Below, in pieces: positions 26,895-38,027 of a stretch of DNA of 64,000 bases (position 1 is the first letter of the stretch; every line of letters starts with the position of its first letter). The notes under the pieces were generated by a model. That model searched no databases and was not told the origin of the DNA. It saw nothing but the letters and a program-made list of their open reading frames with translations. The stretch is from Pneumocystis sp. 'macacae' (lineage: Eukaryota; Ascomycota; Pneumocystomycetes; Pneumocystales; Pneumocystaceae). The stretch is from positions 337,501 through 401,500 of the forward strand of contig CM030730.1 in the NCBI GenBank assembly GCA_018127085.1. Direction: 5' to 3'. The translations under genes were made by a program, and so were the position numbers.

Positions 26895-27681
26895 TTATGC
26901 CCTCCAAATGCGTTTAATTCCTTCTATAAAAATAATAAATTTTGTCATAATGAATATTGTATTTACCAGTGATTCCAACATCATTTGTCTCAAATTCATA
27001 AAGACCAACAAAAACAAGACTTGTTGCTCCCCGCAATAGCCATCTCATAAATGTAGAAAAAGATCCATATTCACCTATATTTTTTAATTATTTATAAAGA
27101 ATATAGGAAATTTTACGCTTAGGAAAATAATCTGTAATACATGTATCAAACCTAATATTCATTAAAAAGGAACTCAAAGAAAATAAATTTACCCAATATG
27201 AGAATGAACAATAAGCGCTAATGAAAGTCCCGCATCAAAAATGAGATTTGTACTTGAGCCTACAAAGGGTGCCATCACCAATGGAACTAAAGATATAGAA
27301 ATAAGTCGTTCAAATGTCCAATGATAGCTCCCATGCATAGGCGAGGGCGTAGGTACAGGTGAAGGGTCTATTATTATGATTTATCTATAATAAAACGGTA
27401 AAATACCATTTACTGAACCAATAACAATTTCTACATAACCATATTAAAATAAGATATTTAGATTAAACAAAACTTACGAGGAGGAGCAGGACCAAGCCCT
27501 TTCCTTATAAAAGATGTTTTGAAATATGCAGGATGTTCTTAAAAATAAAATATTAACAAATTGTATATTTTTAAAAAAAAAGACTTTTACTGCTATGAAA
27601 TTTTGCTACTCCAAAGAAAACAAGCTTAAAAGGACAAATATGGTCAAATTTTCTTAAAGTAATTAAGTTTTTTGGCACCAT
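26895..27681 (-). CDS. SDH4: Succinate dehydrogenase membrane anchor, small subunit (Sdh4/CybS)
   Basis: A mitochondrial inner-membrane subunit anchoring complex II and helping bind ubiquinone. The start (27679-27681) gives MVPKNLITLRKFDHICPF, a presequence-like N-terminus. Then, across introns, SYFKTSFIRKGLGPAPP, a short stretch, and the core PSPMHGSYHWTFERLISISL, VPLVMAPFVGSSTNLIFDAG, LSLALIVHSHIG with the quinone-site Arg and haem-ligand His region, then FDTCITDYFPKRK and a last helix with VGLYEFETNDVGIT, ending GIKRIWRA at 26895. Three membrane helices fit the family. None of its exons is long. It diverges from MPP beta with 188 bases between starts. Confidence 0.88.
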
Positions 27682-27869
27682 TTAGTTTATTCTTTAACGT
27701 TTTTAAATTTTTAAAGTTTTGCTAATTCGAGTTTCTAACGAAAAATATTTCAAATAAAAATACGTTGAAAGGATATAATCAGCTATTTAGGCTAATTTAA
27801 TAGTATAGTATTTTTGAATATATAGATAATTTCAATAAGTATTATTCATTTTTGATTTGTTTTTGACTG
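27682..27869. promoter_or_regulatory. Divergent promoter region, SDH4 / MPP beta
   Basis: 188 AT-rich bases between the start codons of two mitochondrial genes. Shared control is plausible but no specific site is recognised. Confidence 0.4.
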
Positions 27870-29691
27870 ATGAAAATAGAAAAATTAGATAAAAAGATGA
27901 AATTTCAAACTAAACTTTTAAAACATGCATTGAAAAAATGCTTCCATAACAAATGCCTTCCAGTATATCCAGGGAATAGGATTCTATTTAGAAAATATGC
28001 TTCAGTTTCTGAATTTCTTTTAAAAACAGAAACAACAACGCTTCAAAATGGATTTACAGGTTTTTTGATATCTAACATTATAAAATACCAATTCATTAAC
28101 AATATATAGTTGCATCTGAAAGTTTTCCACATTCGCAGACAGCAACAGTAGGTGTATGGATTGATTCTGGTTCTAGATCGGAATCTTCTGAAAATAATGG
28201 TGTTGCTCATTTTCTTGAACATTTAGCTTTTAAAGGTACCAAATCTCGTACACAGCAAGATCTCGAATTAGAAATTGAGAATATGGGAGCACATTTGAAT
28301 GCGTATACTAGTAGGGAACAAACAGTATATTATGCTAAATCTTTTCGAGATGATGTCCCTAAAGTGGTTGATATTCTTGCAGATATTTTGCAAAATTCAA
28401 AATTTGAAGCATCTGCTATTGACAGAGAACGAGATGTGATACTTAGAGAACAAGAGGAGGTTGATAAGCAAGTAGAGGAAGTTGTTTTTGACCATTTGCA
28501 TGCAACTGCCTATCAAGGTTTTATTTGTTCTATATACTCAATTTTATAACTTATTTAATTTAGGTCATCCATTAGGATGTACTATTCTCGGACCAAAAGA
28601 AAATATTCTTTCAATGAAACATGAACATCTTATTTCTTATATAAATGAAAATTATACAGCAGACCGTATGGTTTTAGTTGGAGCAGGTGGTGTTTCACAT
28701 GAACAACTTGTAGAATTGGCTGAAAAATATTTTTCTAATCTTCCAACATCTCCTAATCCTGTCAATATTGGTTCATCTCGAGGTGCTTCTCCTAACTTTG
28801 TAGGTTCAGAGGTACGGATTCGAGATGATACTTCACCAACAGCAAACATTGCTATTGCTGTTGAAGGAGTCTCATGGAAACATCCGGATTACTGGGTAAT
28901 GTTAGTGATGCAGGCAATTGTGGGTAGGTTTAATTATAAAATTTTAATTATTTGCTTATAATATTAGGCAATTGGGACCGTACATTAGGATCAGCATCTC
29001 ACCTCAGTAGTAAATTAAGCGGTATTGTTTCGAAATATAATCTTGCAAATAGGTAGATTTTAAAATAAGGATTTGAATCATAAAAATTAAAAAAAAATAG
29101 TTTTATGTCTTTTTCGACAAGTTATTCAGATACTGGGCTCTGGGTAGGTTATATGATTAATATTTTGCATTATTTTAATTTGTAGGGTATTTATCTTGTT
29201 TCTGAGAATTTAACATCTTTGGATGATTTAAGTAAGAATTTTAAAATTAATATTCTTAGATTAATATTTTAATAGTTCATTATGCATTAAAAGCAAGATT
29301 TTTTGTTATTATATATTTGTATTGTCTAATATAAATAGGAATGGAGTCGTTTAAGTCTTTCTGTTACAAAACCGGAGGTCGAAAGAGCAAAAGCACAGAT
29401 AAAAGCGAGTTTACTTTTAGGATTAGATGGGACTACTGCTGTTGCAGAGGATATTGGGCGGCAAATTGTTACATGTGGTAGACGTATGACACCATACGAA
29501 GTGGACAAACATATTTCAAAAATTACAGAAAAGGATGTTCAAAGAGTGGCACAAAGTAAACTTTGGGATGCTGATATTGCTGTTAGTGCAGTTGGATCTA
29601 TTGAAGGATTGCTTGATTATAACCGTATGGTCCCTTATTTTTTTATGCAATTACTTATTATTTATAGGCATTTGTGCAAACATGTTTGTAA
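27870..29691 (+). CDS. MAS1: Mitochondrial processing peptidase, beta (catalytic) subunit
   Basis: The zinc metalloprotease subunit that removes presequences in the mitochondrial matrix. It has a basic N-terminus ([15 protein letters not shown], possibly the true start at 27897). Exon 2 has [20 protein letters not shown] and the inverted zinc motif HFLEH (HxxEH), with the distal Glu in REQEEVDKQ. Later exons give [50 protein letters not shown], and DYNRMAFVQTCL with the stop at 29689-29691 after a 42-nt intron. The intact HxxEH argues for beta rather than the non-catalytic alpha subunit or a complex III core protein; complex III core 1 remains a weaker alternative. Confidence 0.9.
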
Positions 29692-29844
29692 ACCATTATA
29701 TAATAGCATTACATTAACCCTTATAGGTCACTTAATAGATGGTAAGCATAAAAAACTATAATGTAGATAAGTTATTATATTGCATATAATACTAAAATTT
29801 CATAAAAACAACTAATATTTATATTTAATAAATAAATAGATATA

Positions 29845-31525
29845 TTATATCTCGTTATCATCTATAACCTCATTTATGTCTATATCATCAAAATCGTCAT
29901 AAATCGTATCTTTAGGTAATCGCGTATATTTTTCAATAGGTGTAAATATTGATCCTATTTTCTCAATCCACTTTTTCCTTCGTTCTAGTAGCGCATGAAT
30001 ATGGTTATTTAATCCTATCTTTCCAGAACCACCGTCAATTGAATTAGCACTCCCTATGTTTTTTTTTTTTTTTGCTTCAATGCTTTTAGATCTTTTTAAA
30101 AAAGCTTGTTCAAGTTGTTTGTTGAGATCGTTTAAAATAACAGAATATTCTTGATATGCAAGATGTTCCTTTATTAACTTTATTAATTTATTTTTCCTTG
30201 CTGAGTTGATAGCACATTGTCGTCTTAATTGAGATTGTAAAGATCGTAAATTTGACGATATTTCATCATCTTCTCGATTATTCCAATCGATCTATACAAA
30301 AATAAGATAAGGTGTCTATATTGAAAACCAAAATATACCTCATTATCACCTAAAATACCTATATATTTAAGTTCTCTTTTTAGTCTTTCTTCAAGGGTAT
30401 GATAATCAACCTTAATGGGAATCTTGCATTCAGAACTAGACATATCTGAATCCTTTTCATTATCATCTGTTTTTTGTTCTTCATCAGAAACATTTTCTTC
30501 TTTCAATATCGCACTTAAAAGTCGTTCTAACAATGGTCCACACGATATTTCCTCTGTATATAGATGTTCATCTGTTAATTGACTAGGTGATCCATAAGGA
30601 ACAGAAGAAACTGCATTAAACCCAGAAGAGGTTGTATTAGACAGGTCTTCTGAAGCCCATACGTTCTCGGAAAATATACCCAATGGAGGGATCATATATG
30701 TTGTTAACTCATCTCCCTGTATGATTGTAAGTATATTTATGTATAGACAGTGATATACTTTCTCTTTTAAAAAGGCTATATCCTCTTCAGAAAAAGGTCG
30801 ATAAAAGGGATCTAAGTATGCATAATATGTAGAAATAGATACTTGAATAGGTGCTTTGACTTTAGAAAAATCTTCATTAACAGCATCTCCAGGAAGTTTA
30901 TCAGAAAGATCAACAGTAGGAAAATAAGACACGCCTAACTGTCGCTTTAATTCTTGAGGATCTGAAATATGCAAAATATCATCGTAAATATGTTCTTTTT
31001 CCTGAAAAGGCATTTCAAGTAATTCTTGTGACTCTAAAGGCTCGGTAGTATCTTTAAGAGACTCATAAGACATTTTATTTAATACTATATTTGTTAGATA
31101 TGCTAAAAATATTAAACAAAAAATTAACTAGATTTTTCTTCAGAAACATCCTTTATCTGAATTGATTCATTCGGAAATTGAGATTTTTCGGATACTAAGT
31201 CCTCATTTACAATTATTTTTTCTACCTTTTTTGCATCTTCTTGAGATTCTTTAATAAACACATTTATATCTGAACTTTTTGAAAGCCATTCTTCATATTT
31301 CACTTCAGTATCTTGCAGTTCTTTCTCCAAAGTTGTATGTTTTTCCTGAATCTTTGTAAAAACATCCTCCATACCTTTCCTTAATATCAATAGCCGAGAA
31401 ATACTGGGAATGCCATGACTTGCATTTTCACCAGATAACCCATTTCCCTGAAGATAGATATTAAGTGAGTTATTTTCTGTTGATGTTTTTTCATAAATTG
31501 GTTCATTTCCATCTTGTCGTCTCAT
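29845..31525 (-). CDS. NGG1: SAGA/ADA histone acetyltransferase subunit Ada3 (Ngg1)
   Basis: A subunit of the histone acetyltransferase module (with Gcn5 and Ada2) of SAGA/ADA in the nucleus. Exon 1 (31129-31525) gives an N-terminal coiled coil (SRLLILRKGMEDVFTKIQEK). A 44-nt intron (31085-31128) with branch CTAAC joins it in frame to the next exon, so the two open frames form one gene. Then IQVSISTYYAYLDPFYRPFS, and EEDIAFLKEK joined over an intron to GDELTTYMIPPLG, the Ada3 signature. The C-terminal domain has LKRELKYIGILGDNE, IDWNNREDDEISSNLRSLQS, LRRQCAINSARKNKL and ALLERRKKWIEKIG, ending near an acidic tail at 29845. The conserved RPF-EED and IPPLG pattern is the main support. Confidence 0.88.
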
Positions 31526-32250
31526 ACTACTAGTCTTATTGATACCAAAAAGTCTATCACTCTATCACTGATTTCCTTTGTACAAAAATTACCACTTTTT
31601 TTATTTAGTAAAGATATTTTTCTTATATTTTTAAAACTAGAAAATGTGTTTTTTACTAAAGTACTATTTTTTGAACCAAAAAAAATGATAAATCCGAACA
31701 AAAATGCATAAATATACTATTCTTTCTTAAAATACAACAATTAATTCTAGAAAATAGTGTAGATTTAAAATCATACTAATTACCTTTTATATTCTCCTAA
31801 TTATTGATAAAATTATGTATTTCATTCGGAAAAAAAAGAATTACTTTATTAAGACCTTTTTTAAATATAAAATCCGTATAGATTTTTCAGAATTCCTGCC
31901 CAAGTATCTACTTTATCTGATTTGTTATTTTTTTAACGTTTTTTGACAGAATCCTCAATCACGATTATCTCGATGTCATGTTTTTAAATATCTGACTATA
32001 ATCCATTTATACAACACCTCTTTTTCCTTTTGTATCTTCCTCTAAATCTGAATATATACGTTGAGTTATATATATACGTCCAAATTTATATGTACATGCT
32101 CGTTTTCCTTTATATTTATTTCTGCTATTATCCATATTGTGCCTTTATCTTCATTCTGCCTATGTTTTCCTTGTATTTCTCGTATTTATTTATTGTACTT
32201 TCCATCATATATCTTATATATTTATTATATATGCGTTATATATGCACAAT
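31526..32250. other. Spacer between ADA3 and the Tma23-like gene
   Basis: About 725 AT-rich bases between divergent genes. From about 32040 the sequence changes to TATATACG/TATGTACATG words, marking the left edge of the central compositional island. No gene is supported. Confidence 0.45.
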
Positions 32251-32641
32251 ATGCACTGTTTCCGTATGTTCGAAAAACCCACTGGCTTGGGTATTCACAC
32301 ACAACCTTCTTTACCGCCTCGTCGTCTGCATGCTGAACAGTATTTAAAAGCATTTGGCTGGAAAGGTCGTGGTTATGGATTACGTGCTAATAGCCTTGCT
32401 GTGCCTCTTCAGCTTCCATCATCAGGCAAACAGGGTGTATGCATATATACATTGTATTTTCAACTTACAGCGAAAGTTAGGTAGTCAAGTAGAAGCTTGG
32501 TGGACATGTTTGCTTGATACACGACTTTCATTGTTGGAGGTGAAGACTCAATCAGAAAAGACGGCTGTAAATGCATCAGACCCTATCAGTACACCACAGG
32601 GACTTTATGCACACTTTGTCCGTGCAAACACAACGAAATGA
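32251..32641 (+). CDS. Tma23-like nucleolar protein
   Basis: A small two-exon gene. The start is ATG at 32251 or 32265. Exon 1 has HAEQYLKAFGWKGRGYGLRA, followed by LAVPLQLPSSGKQG. A 35-nt intron (GTATGC...TTACAG) joins to RKLGSQVEAWWTCLLDTRLS and then GLYAHFVRANTTK (stop 32639-32641). The order YL-x-x-x-GW near the N-terminus, EAWW-x-x-L-x-D, and a closing GLYA-x-FV is that of fungal Tma23, a nucleolar ribosome-biogenesis protein. The usual Lys-rich tail is missing, so the protein is shorter unless a further exon was missed. Codons are clearly less AT-rich than in genes such as NUP155 or lipin. Confidence 0.65.
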
Positions 32642-32699
32642 CAGAGTAGTGCTGCTAAGAGGCAAAACGAACTACTGATGGTACAGTAGAACGTCTTTT

Positions 32700-33360
32700 A
32701 CACGAACATTCGTTACATAAATATATTCTACAATGATAACTCCTTTATACCAAGCACAGATGAATATTCTGTAATTATATGCATTATGCTGTCGTCTATA
32801 ATGCACAATATATATAATACATGCTGTATATGTATTATATGTCTGCTTTATGTGGGTTATATATTGTGTATATGTATATATACGTTGCGCACTATATATA
32901 CAGTCTATGCATGTTGTATGTGTTATATGCATATAACATTAACTTGTCTGTATGTCACCATATCTGATTTGCATGCAACGGTCAAATAGTGTAGTACACA
33001 TAATATGTATGTAATGTATACAATGTGTTATAATATGTTATATAGCACAGATAAGTGATGTATACTATGCATAATATATACAGCATATACAGTGCATATA
33101 TAGTGTGTATATACTGTATAATGTATATACAGAACAGGATCATATTGCATGTATAATATGCAGTATGTATACATTTGTGTATATGACACTGCTACGCATG
33201 TAGCGCAGATATGCTATGCATATAAGTGCATACAACATATAAACATTCATATACACAGTGCAGAGTATAAAGACGTTTCATATATGCAGTATAGTATTGT
33301 ATATCTTCTGTGCCATATGTTGATTATATATATGTTATATGCGTATTATATGAATTCGAT
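32700..33360. repeat. Alternating TATGCA/TATATAC tract (central)
   Basis: About 650 bases dominated by alternating purine-pyrimidine words such as TATATATGTA, GCATATA and TGTATAC, with no coding signal. The same vocabulary returns at 60720-61200 and 61980-62160. It flanks the central GC-raised island. Short open frames here are by-products of the repeats. Confidence 0.65.
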
Positions 33361-33540
33361 GGCCAATTATATGTTCTTTATACCTCTATCTTTCCATATG
33401 TGCAGCCTCTTTGCGTGTTTATTCTACATTTATATTTGTATGTTTCTTCTAATATTAACATTATTCTTAATGTTTGGTGTTTTACTAACATTCTTCCGTC
33501 AACTGTCACTAACAAAGCGGTTAACAATATAGTATATTAG

Positions 33541-33770
33541 TAATATTACTATACTAAAATTAATAACACTATTATCATTAGCGTTACAATGATAACATAA
33601 TAAATATTTGGCAACACTAACATTAACAAGATTAGTAATATTAACATTATATCTATAAAATTACATTCATGACATTACATTCATAACACTGACGTTAATA
33701 TTAACGTCAATAATATTATATTAAGATTGACATAACATTACATTAATACATTAAGATTGCACTGACAATG
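33541..33770. repeat. TAACATTA-rich low-complexity block with 20-bp palindrome
   Basis: Repeated words TTACATTCAT (33661 and 33676), ATTAAGATTG (33720s and 33750) and many TAACATTA/ATTAAC units. A perfect 20-bp palindrome, TGACGTTAATATTAACGTCA, lies at 33690-33709. The block sits just past the 3' end of the small conserved gene. Confidence 0.65.
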
Positions 33771-34085
33771 TTATGTGTTTCCGTTAATAGTATTGTTTTC
33801 CTTCCGCAGTGCTTGAAGACGTGCAGAGTTTCTGCGTACAAGCAGACGCTCAATATTACGTTTTTCAGCATCAGTTAGTGCAGCCCAATTGTCAATGCGT
33901 GAAAGAGTCCCGTCGCTATTAACGATAACAGGACCAAGCTGGTCGAGACGTAATGTTGCCTGTGCAGTACCAACTGTAGCAGAAGGGTTTGTGGGGACAG
34001 AAGGAAGCATTAAAGGTGTTTGTATGTGGTTGGATGCTGTAGATAAAGTAGTATCTGCGTCGTTGGAATGATTAGAGCAGTCCAT
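33771..34085 (-). CDS. Small conserved fungal protein, function not assigned
   Basis: An intronless frame of 104 codons (start 34083-34085). The N-terminal half is Thr/Ser-rich and probably disordered. The C-terminal half has LGPVIVNSDGTLSRIDNWAA followed by LTDAEKRNIERLLVRRNSAR, a compact motif I recall in short uncharacterised proteins of many ascomycetes, though I cannot name the family. A basic helix closes it. Base composition is balanced relative to its AT-rich neighbours, which supports it being coding. No signal peptide or membrane segment. Confidence 0.6.
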   Translation of the reverse strand: MDCSNHSNDADTTLSTASNHIQTPLMLPSVPTNPSATVGTAQATLRLDQLGPVIVNSDGTLSRIDNWAALTDAEKRNIERLLVRRNSARLQALRKENNTINGNT

Positions 34086-34194
34086 TGGAAGTTTCTGGGA
34101 ATTTCTAGATAAGTCTGAGCAGATATCAGCGGAAAATACCGTAGAAAAACACTATCCCTAAACACGATGAAATAGAGCAAAAGATAATAATATA

Positions 34195-34320
34195 ATGAAA
34201 TACGGTAAAATACTGTGAAATATAGTAAAATCTCGTGAAAAAACGTAGCAAAAAGCAATAAAGTACAGTGAAATATAGTAAAGTACGATAAAATGCAGTG
34301 AAATGTAAATAAATGTTTCT
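34195..34320. repeat. Degenerate 10-bp tandem array, phased A-tracts (array 1)
   Basis: Twelve to thirteen consecutive units of exactly 10 bases, roughly GTGAAATATA or AGTAAAATAC, so that an AAA run falls once per unit (for example GGTAAAATAC, TGTGAAATAT, AGTAAAATCT). The unit length does not drift from about 34195 to 34315. This spacing equals one helical turn, as in intrinsically curved DNA. Confidence 0.75.
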
Positions 34321-34510
34321 AAAACAATGTTAAGATACTGTTAAAATATTACTAAGAGTGTTAACGTAACTAGTCTTCGGTGGATCGATTAGATGGGCCG
34401 AAAAACGGGCAGATGGGTGTTTCCCGGAAGGAAATAACACTCGACGGTCCCTGAAGGGTGATTAGATATGATTGCTATACATTTACTAAATACAAACAGA
34501 TACTTGCTGA

Positions 34511-34660
34511 GTATTCATTAAATACATATCAAATATAATATAATATTATTAAACTCTGTTAAGCTCCATCAAATATTGTCAGGTACTGTTAAACACAGTT
34601 AAATATAATTAAATACAATTAAACACTGTTAAATATCGATTAGATATAGTAAATATAGGA
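34511..34660. repeat. Degenerate 10-bp tandem array (array 2)
   Basis: About fourteen to fifteen consecutive 10-base units, consensus near AAAYAYWGTT, such as AAACACAGTT, AAATATAATT, AAATACAATT, AAACACTGTT. The phase is constant throughout. It ends about 70 bases before the Maf start codon and is separated from array 1 by about 190 bases of non-periodic sequence containing CCCGGAAGG and GACGGTCCCTGAAGGG. Confidence 0.75.
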
Positions 34661-34728
34661 GTACTATAGATTGGATAGGAATTGTACAGGACTGTCTACA
34701 AGTTTAGTAAAGAACTATAGTGTGGAGT

Positions 34729-36052
34729 ATGAATGAGGAAATGCTGAAAGAAACTTTTGAAAAGGCGTCAGGATCACCATCTTCGGATCCACCACCATAT
34801 GAGTCAGTGGCAGTTTTGTCGACATCGTTACATGAACAACTGCAAGGAAAACGCATAATTCTCGCATCGTCGTCACCAAGACGCAAACGGTTAATTGAGC
34901 AGATGGTATGAACAGGACAAATAAGCTTTAGTTTTAGGCAGATTGTGTGTTAAAGTTCTGCTGGGGTTTATTGAATTTTACTGTGTCTTTCAATCTATTT
35001 TGTTACTCTCTAATGCAATGCAATACAGTGTATTGTAATGTGACATAATCTGATGCAATGTGTTGCAATAGGGTTTTATTTGAGTTTTTGTTTGGAATTG
35101 TCCTATAAATGCATGTGGACAGTACAACGTGGAATATCTTACAAAGAAATGTGAAATGTTTTTGTTTTAGCATTTTAACATTTTAATTTTTTTGTGTTTT
35201 TGTCTTCTGACTTTACTGTATAGGGTTTCTGTAATGTTGAAGTGCAGTCACCAAACTTGGAGGAACCAATGAATCCATCTGACCGTACGCCTTGGGAGTT
35301 CTGTGTGGACATGGCTAGCCGTAAAGCTCTGTGTGTTTATGAGTCACAGGTACAGCTACAAATTATATTATTTAAGCGATGTCTTATCTATATTAAAGGT
35401 GAATACATCTCCACCTCCTGCATTGGTAGTGGCAGCAGATACAGTGGTACTGTCAGGTGCTTTAATTCTTGGAAAACCTCGGTCGCATTCAGAACAGTTA
35501 GCTACACTTCGACGGCTGCGTGATAGCAAACGCCCGCATAAGGTGTTTACAGGTGTTGCTGTGATTGTGCCTTTGCGGGTGCCTATACATCCGGGATATA
35601 ATCTTCGTACGCATGTGGAGGAGTCAGAAGTGACATTTGATTCATCAGTGTCAGACGAATTTCTTGAGGCATATGTTCATTGTGGTGAAGGCATGGACAA
35701 AGCAGGTGCGTTTTTAAAATTAAGTTAAGTTTGAATTGCAAATAGTTTTGAAAACTCTCTAAAGTTCTTTGTATATTAGCATATATCTTTATGCTTATAG
35801 TTTTTTATATTTATACTTTGTTATTTTTTACTTTTTGCACTGACTTTTTTTATAGGTGGCTATGGTATTCAAGGATATGGTGCATTACTTGTTGAGTCAA
35901 TAAGTGGCGATTATACTAATATTATTGTAATTGTAACATGTATTGTTTTTATTAATTTGTTTTAGGGTCTTCCTATGCGTTCTACTTTTAAACTAATTGA
36001 AAAAACACTAAACGAAGATTTATATGATAACCTTCCAGATCATATGATTTAA
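34729..36052 (+). CDS. Maf/Ham1-like nucleotide pyrophosphatase
   Basis: A Maf-family enzyme, which hydrolyses non-canonical or modified nucleoside triphosphates to monophosphates (house-cleaning). The start ATG is at 34729. Exon 1 ends with the diagnostic IILASSSPRRKRLIEQM (the Maf SxSPRR motif). A long intron (about 34907-35222) precedes GFCNVEVQSPNLEEPMNPSD. Then PPPALVVAADTVVLSGALIL with the catalytic ADTVV, LGKPRSHSEQLATLRRL, KVFTGVAVI, EGMDKAGGYGIQGYGALLVE (joined across an intron) and GLPMRSTFKLIEKTL; stop at 36050-36052. All Maf motifs are present. The first intron is long for this genome and holds repeats (35011-35072). Confidence 0.92.
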
Positions 36053-36411
36053 CTTTGAAATCAATGATTTACTATCTGGAAGGATTATAAAACCAATAAC
36101 CTTGAAGAAAAATATGTTTTTAGTTACCACTAGCTCATTGTTGAGCCTTGCTTTTGATTTATAGCCAAAAATCATCTACTGTTTCTATAAACTTTATTTC
36201 TGACTATATATATAACTTGAAATGTTATATCGATAATGGAATATTCATATTACCAAGAAGCATTCATTGGATTTTTATAAAAATATATACTATTTACTTT
36301 ATAAATATTATTGAATATAAAGCTTATAGTATATAGTTCGATTTTTATTTTGTTGTAGCAAATTATTTATTATAAAGATATTTATTAAAGCTATAAGAGA
36401 TAAAATTATAT
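36053..36411. other. Convergent spacer, Maf / mitochondrial ThrRS
   Basis: About 360 AT-rich bases between two convergent stop codons; no gene seen. Confidence 0.5.
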
Positions 36412-37936
36412 TCATTCGTACGACGCTTCCAATTTTATAAACATGTTATATACATCTTTGGGCTCCATGATTTCTTGTTTTTTTCTATCTCTAGATCTAA
36501 CAAAAACTGTTTTTGTTTTTAATTCTTTCTCACCGATAATAATTATAAAATTATATGCTTTTGCCCATGCCTCTCGAACCATCTTGGCGAGTGTTCTTTG
36601 ACTTAAATCTAAATCTACGTAAAACATCCTTTTATGAATTGCTTGAAGAATCTTTGGATTATTTTCGTGCCCTGATATTTGATAATAAACATTATTTGCA
36701 TATTCTATGATATTTTTTCCACCAATTGGAATAATAATTGCTTGACGAGGACTTAACCAAAAGGGTATTTGTCCTTGTGTATATTCCAATAATAATGCCA
36801 TCATTCTCTCTATAGATCCAAAAATAGCTCTATGTATAATTACTGGTGTTTTCATCACAGAAACACCCTTAGATGCATCAATTAAATCATTTTCAAGTGG
36901 TGATCTATATTTGAGTTGAAATCTTGAAGGAAGTTGAAAATCTAGTTGAATAGTAGCCATTTGATGTTTTTTCCCATTCATGTCTGTTACTAAGAGATCG
37001 ATTTTTGGCCCATAAAATGCGCCATTTTTTTCATTATAAGACCATTGTTGAGTTTTTGCATTTAATGCATTCTTTAATGTTTCTTCAGCTCTTTTCCAAT
37101 CTTCAAGTGCACCTACAAATTTAGATGGTCTAGTTGACAAAGAATATTCGTATGAGGGAAACTTAAGAACTGAGTATGTTGTTTCAATAATATCTAAAAT
37201 TGAAGATATTTCATTAAAAATTTGTGATTGTCGACAAAAAATATGTGCATCATCTTGATGAAATTGACGAAGTCTTATCAATCCACTTAACGATCCAGAT
37301 GGTTCATTTCTAAAATTATATTAGTTAAACTTCAAGATGTATTTATTTAAACCGATGCAGTGCTCCAAAATCTATATAGCGAATTGGTAAATCGCGATAT
37401 GATCTTTCTTTAGATAAATAAATAAGACAATGCCCAGGGCAATTCATTGGCTTTAATCCATATGTTCCATCTTGAAGACTATTTTTTGTTTTTTTTTTGT
37501 CATTTTCCAATGTACTTCTGCCAGTTACTTCGAACATTTCATTTTTATAATTTTCCCAGTGGCCACTTTTTTTCCAAAGTGCTTTTTTATAAATTATAGG
37601 ACTTTTAACTTCTTGGTATCCATAAATTTTAGACTGAATTCTCAAGAATTCCAGTAATTTGTTATATATTCGAGTACCATATGGTAACATAAAAATAGAT
37701 CCAGGAGAAATATCAGATGTCATTAAAAGATCTTCAAGTCTGTTAATTTTTTGGATATTAGATAATTTTCCAATATTTAGATTTCTAGTTTGTGTCTTTA
37801 GCCATCTTTTTTCAATTTTATCGATCCAGTAACGTTCTGATCTACAAACATGTGAACTAATGTTTAAACACAAATAACTCAAATAAGTCTGATTATAACA
37901 TAATATTTTAATTTTGAAAATGTTTATTCTTCTCAT
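36412..37936 (-). CDS. MST1: Mitochondrial threonyl-tRNA synthetase (Mst1 type)
   Basis: A class II aminoacyl-tRNA synthetase charging tRNA-Thr. The start at 37936 leads an N-terminus rich in Ile, Lys, Tyr and Arg, consistent with mitochondrial import. Exon 1 has SPGSIFMLPYGTRIYNKLLE (motif 1 region), then GLKPMNCPGHCLIYLSKERS with the zinc Cys and motif 2 start. A 45-nt intron joins ALHRNEPSGSLSGLIRLRQF and HQDDAHIFC. Exon 2 continues through YGPKIDLLV, QLDFQLPSRFQL, HRAIFGSIERMMALLLE (motif 3), and an anticodon domain ending KLEASYE. There is no TGS or editing domain, and about 480 residues fits Mst1 rather than the cytosolic enzyme. Confidence 0.93.
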
Positions 37937-38027
37937 TATTACAGAGATAATACTGAATCATTAAAGCAGTAGTAAAACAGATTTATTTAAAATTTGTTGA
38001 AATTCGGAAAAATTCAGTTTAAATAAA
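37937..38027. promoter_or_regulatory. 91-bp divergent start-to-start interval, MST1 / FRG1
   Basis: Only 91 bases lie between opposite start codons. Both 5' ends, and probably overlapping core promoters, must fall here or inside the genes. Confidence 0.45.

Noticed and set aside
31074..31525. Separate small gene upstream of ADA3
   Set aside because: A 44-nt intron with a CTAAC branch site joins it in frame to the ADA3 exon, so one gene is more likely.
32030..33540. Tyr/Ile/Cys-rich frames of 67-127 codons
   Set aside because: Translations of the alternating TATATG tracts; no domain, and the supported gene (Tma23-like) uses only 32251-32641.
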